A DNA stretch of 64,000 nt from Limnoperna fortunei (taxonomy: Eukaryota; Mollusca; Bivalvia; Mytilida; Modiolidae): assembly GCA_944474755.1 (NCBI GenBank), contig OX104117.1, positions 64,595,522 to 64,659,521 on the forward strand. Reading direction: 5' to 3'. Numbering within the stretch: the stretch's first letter is position 1; every line of letters starts with the position of its first letter. Both the position numbers and the translations under genes were made by a program. Below are positions 61,801 to 64,000 of the stretch, one piece after another. Under the pieces are notes generated by a model. The model had not been told where the DNA came from and did not search any database. It saw only the letters and a list, made by a program, of their open reading frames with translations.

Positions 61801-62440
61801 GGTGCTAAATAGCTCTAGTATCTTTACCATATATGCAGACTACCATGTATGCGCATAACTCGTTACACCTCATCATGTCAAATTTAAACACACACATCAT
61901 TAATGATCAATGTTATATGTACAACATCCGAACAGATATCAGTTGTACTTTAAACGCATTACCTCATTTATTTCAGATATTAAATCTGTCGCACCTTTAT
62001 ATATTGATGTTTTATAACCTGTCTAACATCCGGTATATACGTTTCTTTTGAATAGAGAATTTAATCTTGCCGAATATCACTTATACATGGTATCGTGACA
62101 TTTTCTTATTGATTTCAAAATCCTTTAATCAGGCATGCAAAATGTCACGATTATTGATGCAAATTATAATGAGAGCGACACATAAATTACCGTTAGTCTT
62201 TAGCTACATTACCAGATAGAAGAATAGATTCTTACATACATTTTTTGGGAAAGATAGGGTGATCTTACGAGTAATTGAAATTTGATTGTCTTTTCGCGAG
62301 TGAAATGCAATAAAACAATACACGAGTTTTGGCCCCAAAACGCATGCAAGTACCTATTTCTTACGTAAAACATCAACTTCCACATCGCGATGTCCTAAAT
62401 TAATACCCGACGAACGATAAGAATGTTACCATAGCAAATC
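61801..62440. other. Intergenic, nothing recognised
   Basis: No gene or named repeat seen. Confidence 0.4.
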
Positions 62441-62600
62441 AGGCGTTCAAACACGTAACCTACTGAGATCATTTGTCAGGCTTTCCGTATTACAAACAAC
62501 CTGACAACTCCCCAACAAGAGGACCTCTACTCTCCGCCACATCGGGAGGCGCTGGACAGCTCTGTGGCTCCATCACTTGGCGCCCTCTCAGTGTTTTCAT
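62441..62600 (+). repeat. Dispersed repeat fragment related to 63070-63260
   Basis: Shares GGCTTTCCGTATTACAA, ACAAGAGGACCTCTACTC and CCGCCACATCG with the segment at 63134-63200. Confidence 0.55.
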
Positions 62601-62839
62601 TTAGCCCAACATTATACTACTAATTTGGACTTAAGATTACATCTATAAAGAACGTATTCCCCAAAAATGTGCCTAATATAGGACCAGCTGCTAGTGGCAC
62701 ATAGCTCTGGCGTTCCAGGTATCTAGAAGGCCAGTATTTGATAAACCATCACACATTCATGGATAAACTCACCGGTTTCACGACAGATTAAATTTCACAA
62801 TATCCGAAACAGAGGCTACATATCTCCTTACTTTAGATT

Positions 62840-63260
62840 GATTGATTAGATGTTTGCTTTACGTCCAGCAAGCAGTATTTAAGCTATATTCAGGACAAGA
62901 ACAAGTTAACCAACAATAAATCAACGGAAAATGGGTGGGATGTGACACAAGGAACACAATTTTGACTGCCACTGGAAAAGTATGGAGTATTAATTGAGTA
63001 GGGACGGAGAATTTAGCCTATTGTAGAGGCTACAGTAAGCCTACTCTTTTTCGATATCTACAAAAGGGGTCTTTATTATGCAAGGAGCGTGGCACTCTTC
63101 AAATATTTCACCCAATACGGTCCGTTCGCGGCCGGGCTTTCCGTATTACAACCAAACACGCCACACCCAACGAGAGGGTCTCCTTATCCGCCACCGCTGC
63201 TTTGTGGGTCGAGCACTGGGAACCCTTCCAGTATGTTCCAGTCGTACGTCAGAATTCACT
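62840..63260 (-). mobile_element. SINE-like repeat with CTGGACGTAAA tail, minus orientation
   Basis: GATTGATTAGATGTTTGCTT and TACGTCCAGCAAGCAG begin the reversed tail, and GAGCGTGGCACTCTTC, CCACCGCTGCTTTGTGGGTC and GAGCACTGGGAACC complete it. It is the inverted partner of 43195-43540. Confidence 0.7.
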
Positions 63261-63299
63261 TCTGTCACACGAGGTATTTAGCTCTTCCCATATTATTTA

Positions 63300-64000
63300 T
63301 TTGTTAGCATCTATAAAATAGGATTAAACGAAACAAACTAATTTTAAGTCCTGAATTTACTGATAAAGGTTTACTATTATAAACATAAATGATCATTTTA
63401 ATGTTTATTTCGAGATTATTTGAATTGTGTATCGTTTGCAATTTTCGAAATAAACAGATCTTTCAATTAAATTTACTTTTCAAATTCAAATTTTAAGTTT
63501 CGGTTAACTATAGTTAAAAATAAATGTCGGTTTTTCTTTATAGGACCCATTATAGGGTGGTTGTTATAGGGAAAGCTCAAAAGCTTATGTGGCAGAGGTG
63601 ATATCCTCAGCGTAGTTATACGGAGTATGAAAGGAAGCGGATATGACCTCGGCTCCAGAGATAGTAAATTTCACTGATGATTCCGGACATGCAAATGTCC
63701 TTAGTATGATACGGATCCGATGCGGATACGAAACGGAAGTATTAAGGGATCTTGTGAGTACCTGCCAAGGAGACATGGTATAATACGAAAATGACACGGT
63801 TTAACACGTGTCAGATAGTCTGCAATACAGATGAACAACGGTTTGCTACGGTAAAAGAAACGGTTAGTACAAATAAGAAATCAAAATACGGAGCGACACA
63901 ATAAGCAGTCCGTTCTGACAGTACGTTCTTTACGGTTTGTACTACAAGTGAACGTATTTTGGTAAGGGTTTTTTGCGTGACAAATGAAAACTGCTTACCG
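63300..64000. other. Intergenic, loose ACGG-type repeats
   Basis: No gene recognised. In 63700-64000 phrases such as GATACGAAACGGAAGTA, GCTACGGTAAAAGAAACGG and TTTACGGTTTGTAC recur loosely, suggesting an old tandem or palindromic repeat that runs off the window. Confidence 0.35.

Overview
The window is animal nuclear DNA, most likely from a bivalve mollusc and possibly a mussel-like one. The basis is AT-rich sequence, spliced genes with GT-AG introns, tRNA-headed SINE-like repeats whose tails carry CAAACAAA or CAATCAATC, hairpin-headed dispersed repeats, and LINE and DIRS retroelements. The species cannot be proven from sequence alone.

Layout. Positions 1-2211 hold the decayed minus-strand remains of a DIRS-like tyrosine-recombinase retrotransposon (gag-like part plus the start of reverse transcriptase). 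Positions 2617-19831 (+) hold the ten 3'-most exons I can find of a FIGNL1 (fidgetin-like 1) AAA ATPase gene. Splice phases agree across all ten exons, giving 351 C-terminal residues with Walker A, Walker B, sensor and arginine-finger motifs. The introns are packed with repeats: two elements carrying 146-bp tandem arrays, a 20-21 bp minisatellite, a large inverted-repeat composite, several hairpin-headed elements, SINEs, and a decayed tandem copy of one exon.

Positions 22438-27040 carry a third copy of the VNTR element, a palindromic MITE and a broken minus-strand Jockey-superfamily-like LINE. A short intronless ORF with a TATA box (27871-28134) is unidentified. Positions 31698-36231 (+) hold what I read as a complete four-exon gustatory-receptor-like (GRL) chemoreceptor gene of 431 codons. 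It has three phase-0 introns near the C terminus and ends in the TYxxxxxQF signature of the insect Gr superfamily.

From 36.5 kb on I find no convincing host gene. The region is repeat-rich: SINEs, a TA-flanked MITE with terminal inverted repeats, a Penelope-like RT scrap, three minisatellites whose unit lengths are multiples of three (42, 57 and 87 bp), a GC-rich element with terminal inverted repeats inside one of those arrays, a 5'-truncated LINE with an open 917-codon ORF (57612-60365), and the C-terminal scrap of another LINE. Long ORFs inside the minisatellites are by-products of period length, not genes.

FIGNL1 (homologous-recombination ATPase) and the GRL (membrane chemoreceptor) are functionally unrelated neighbours. 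The rest is mobile or satellite DNA.
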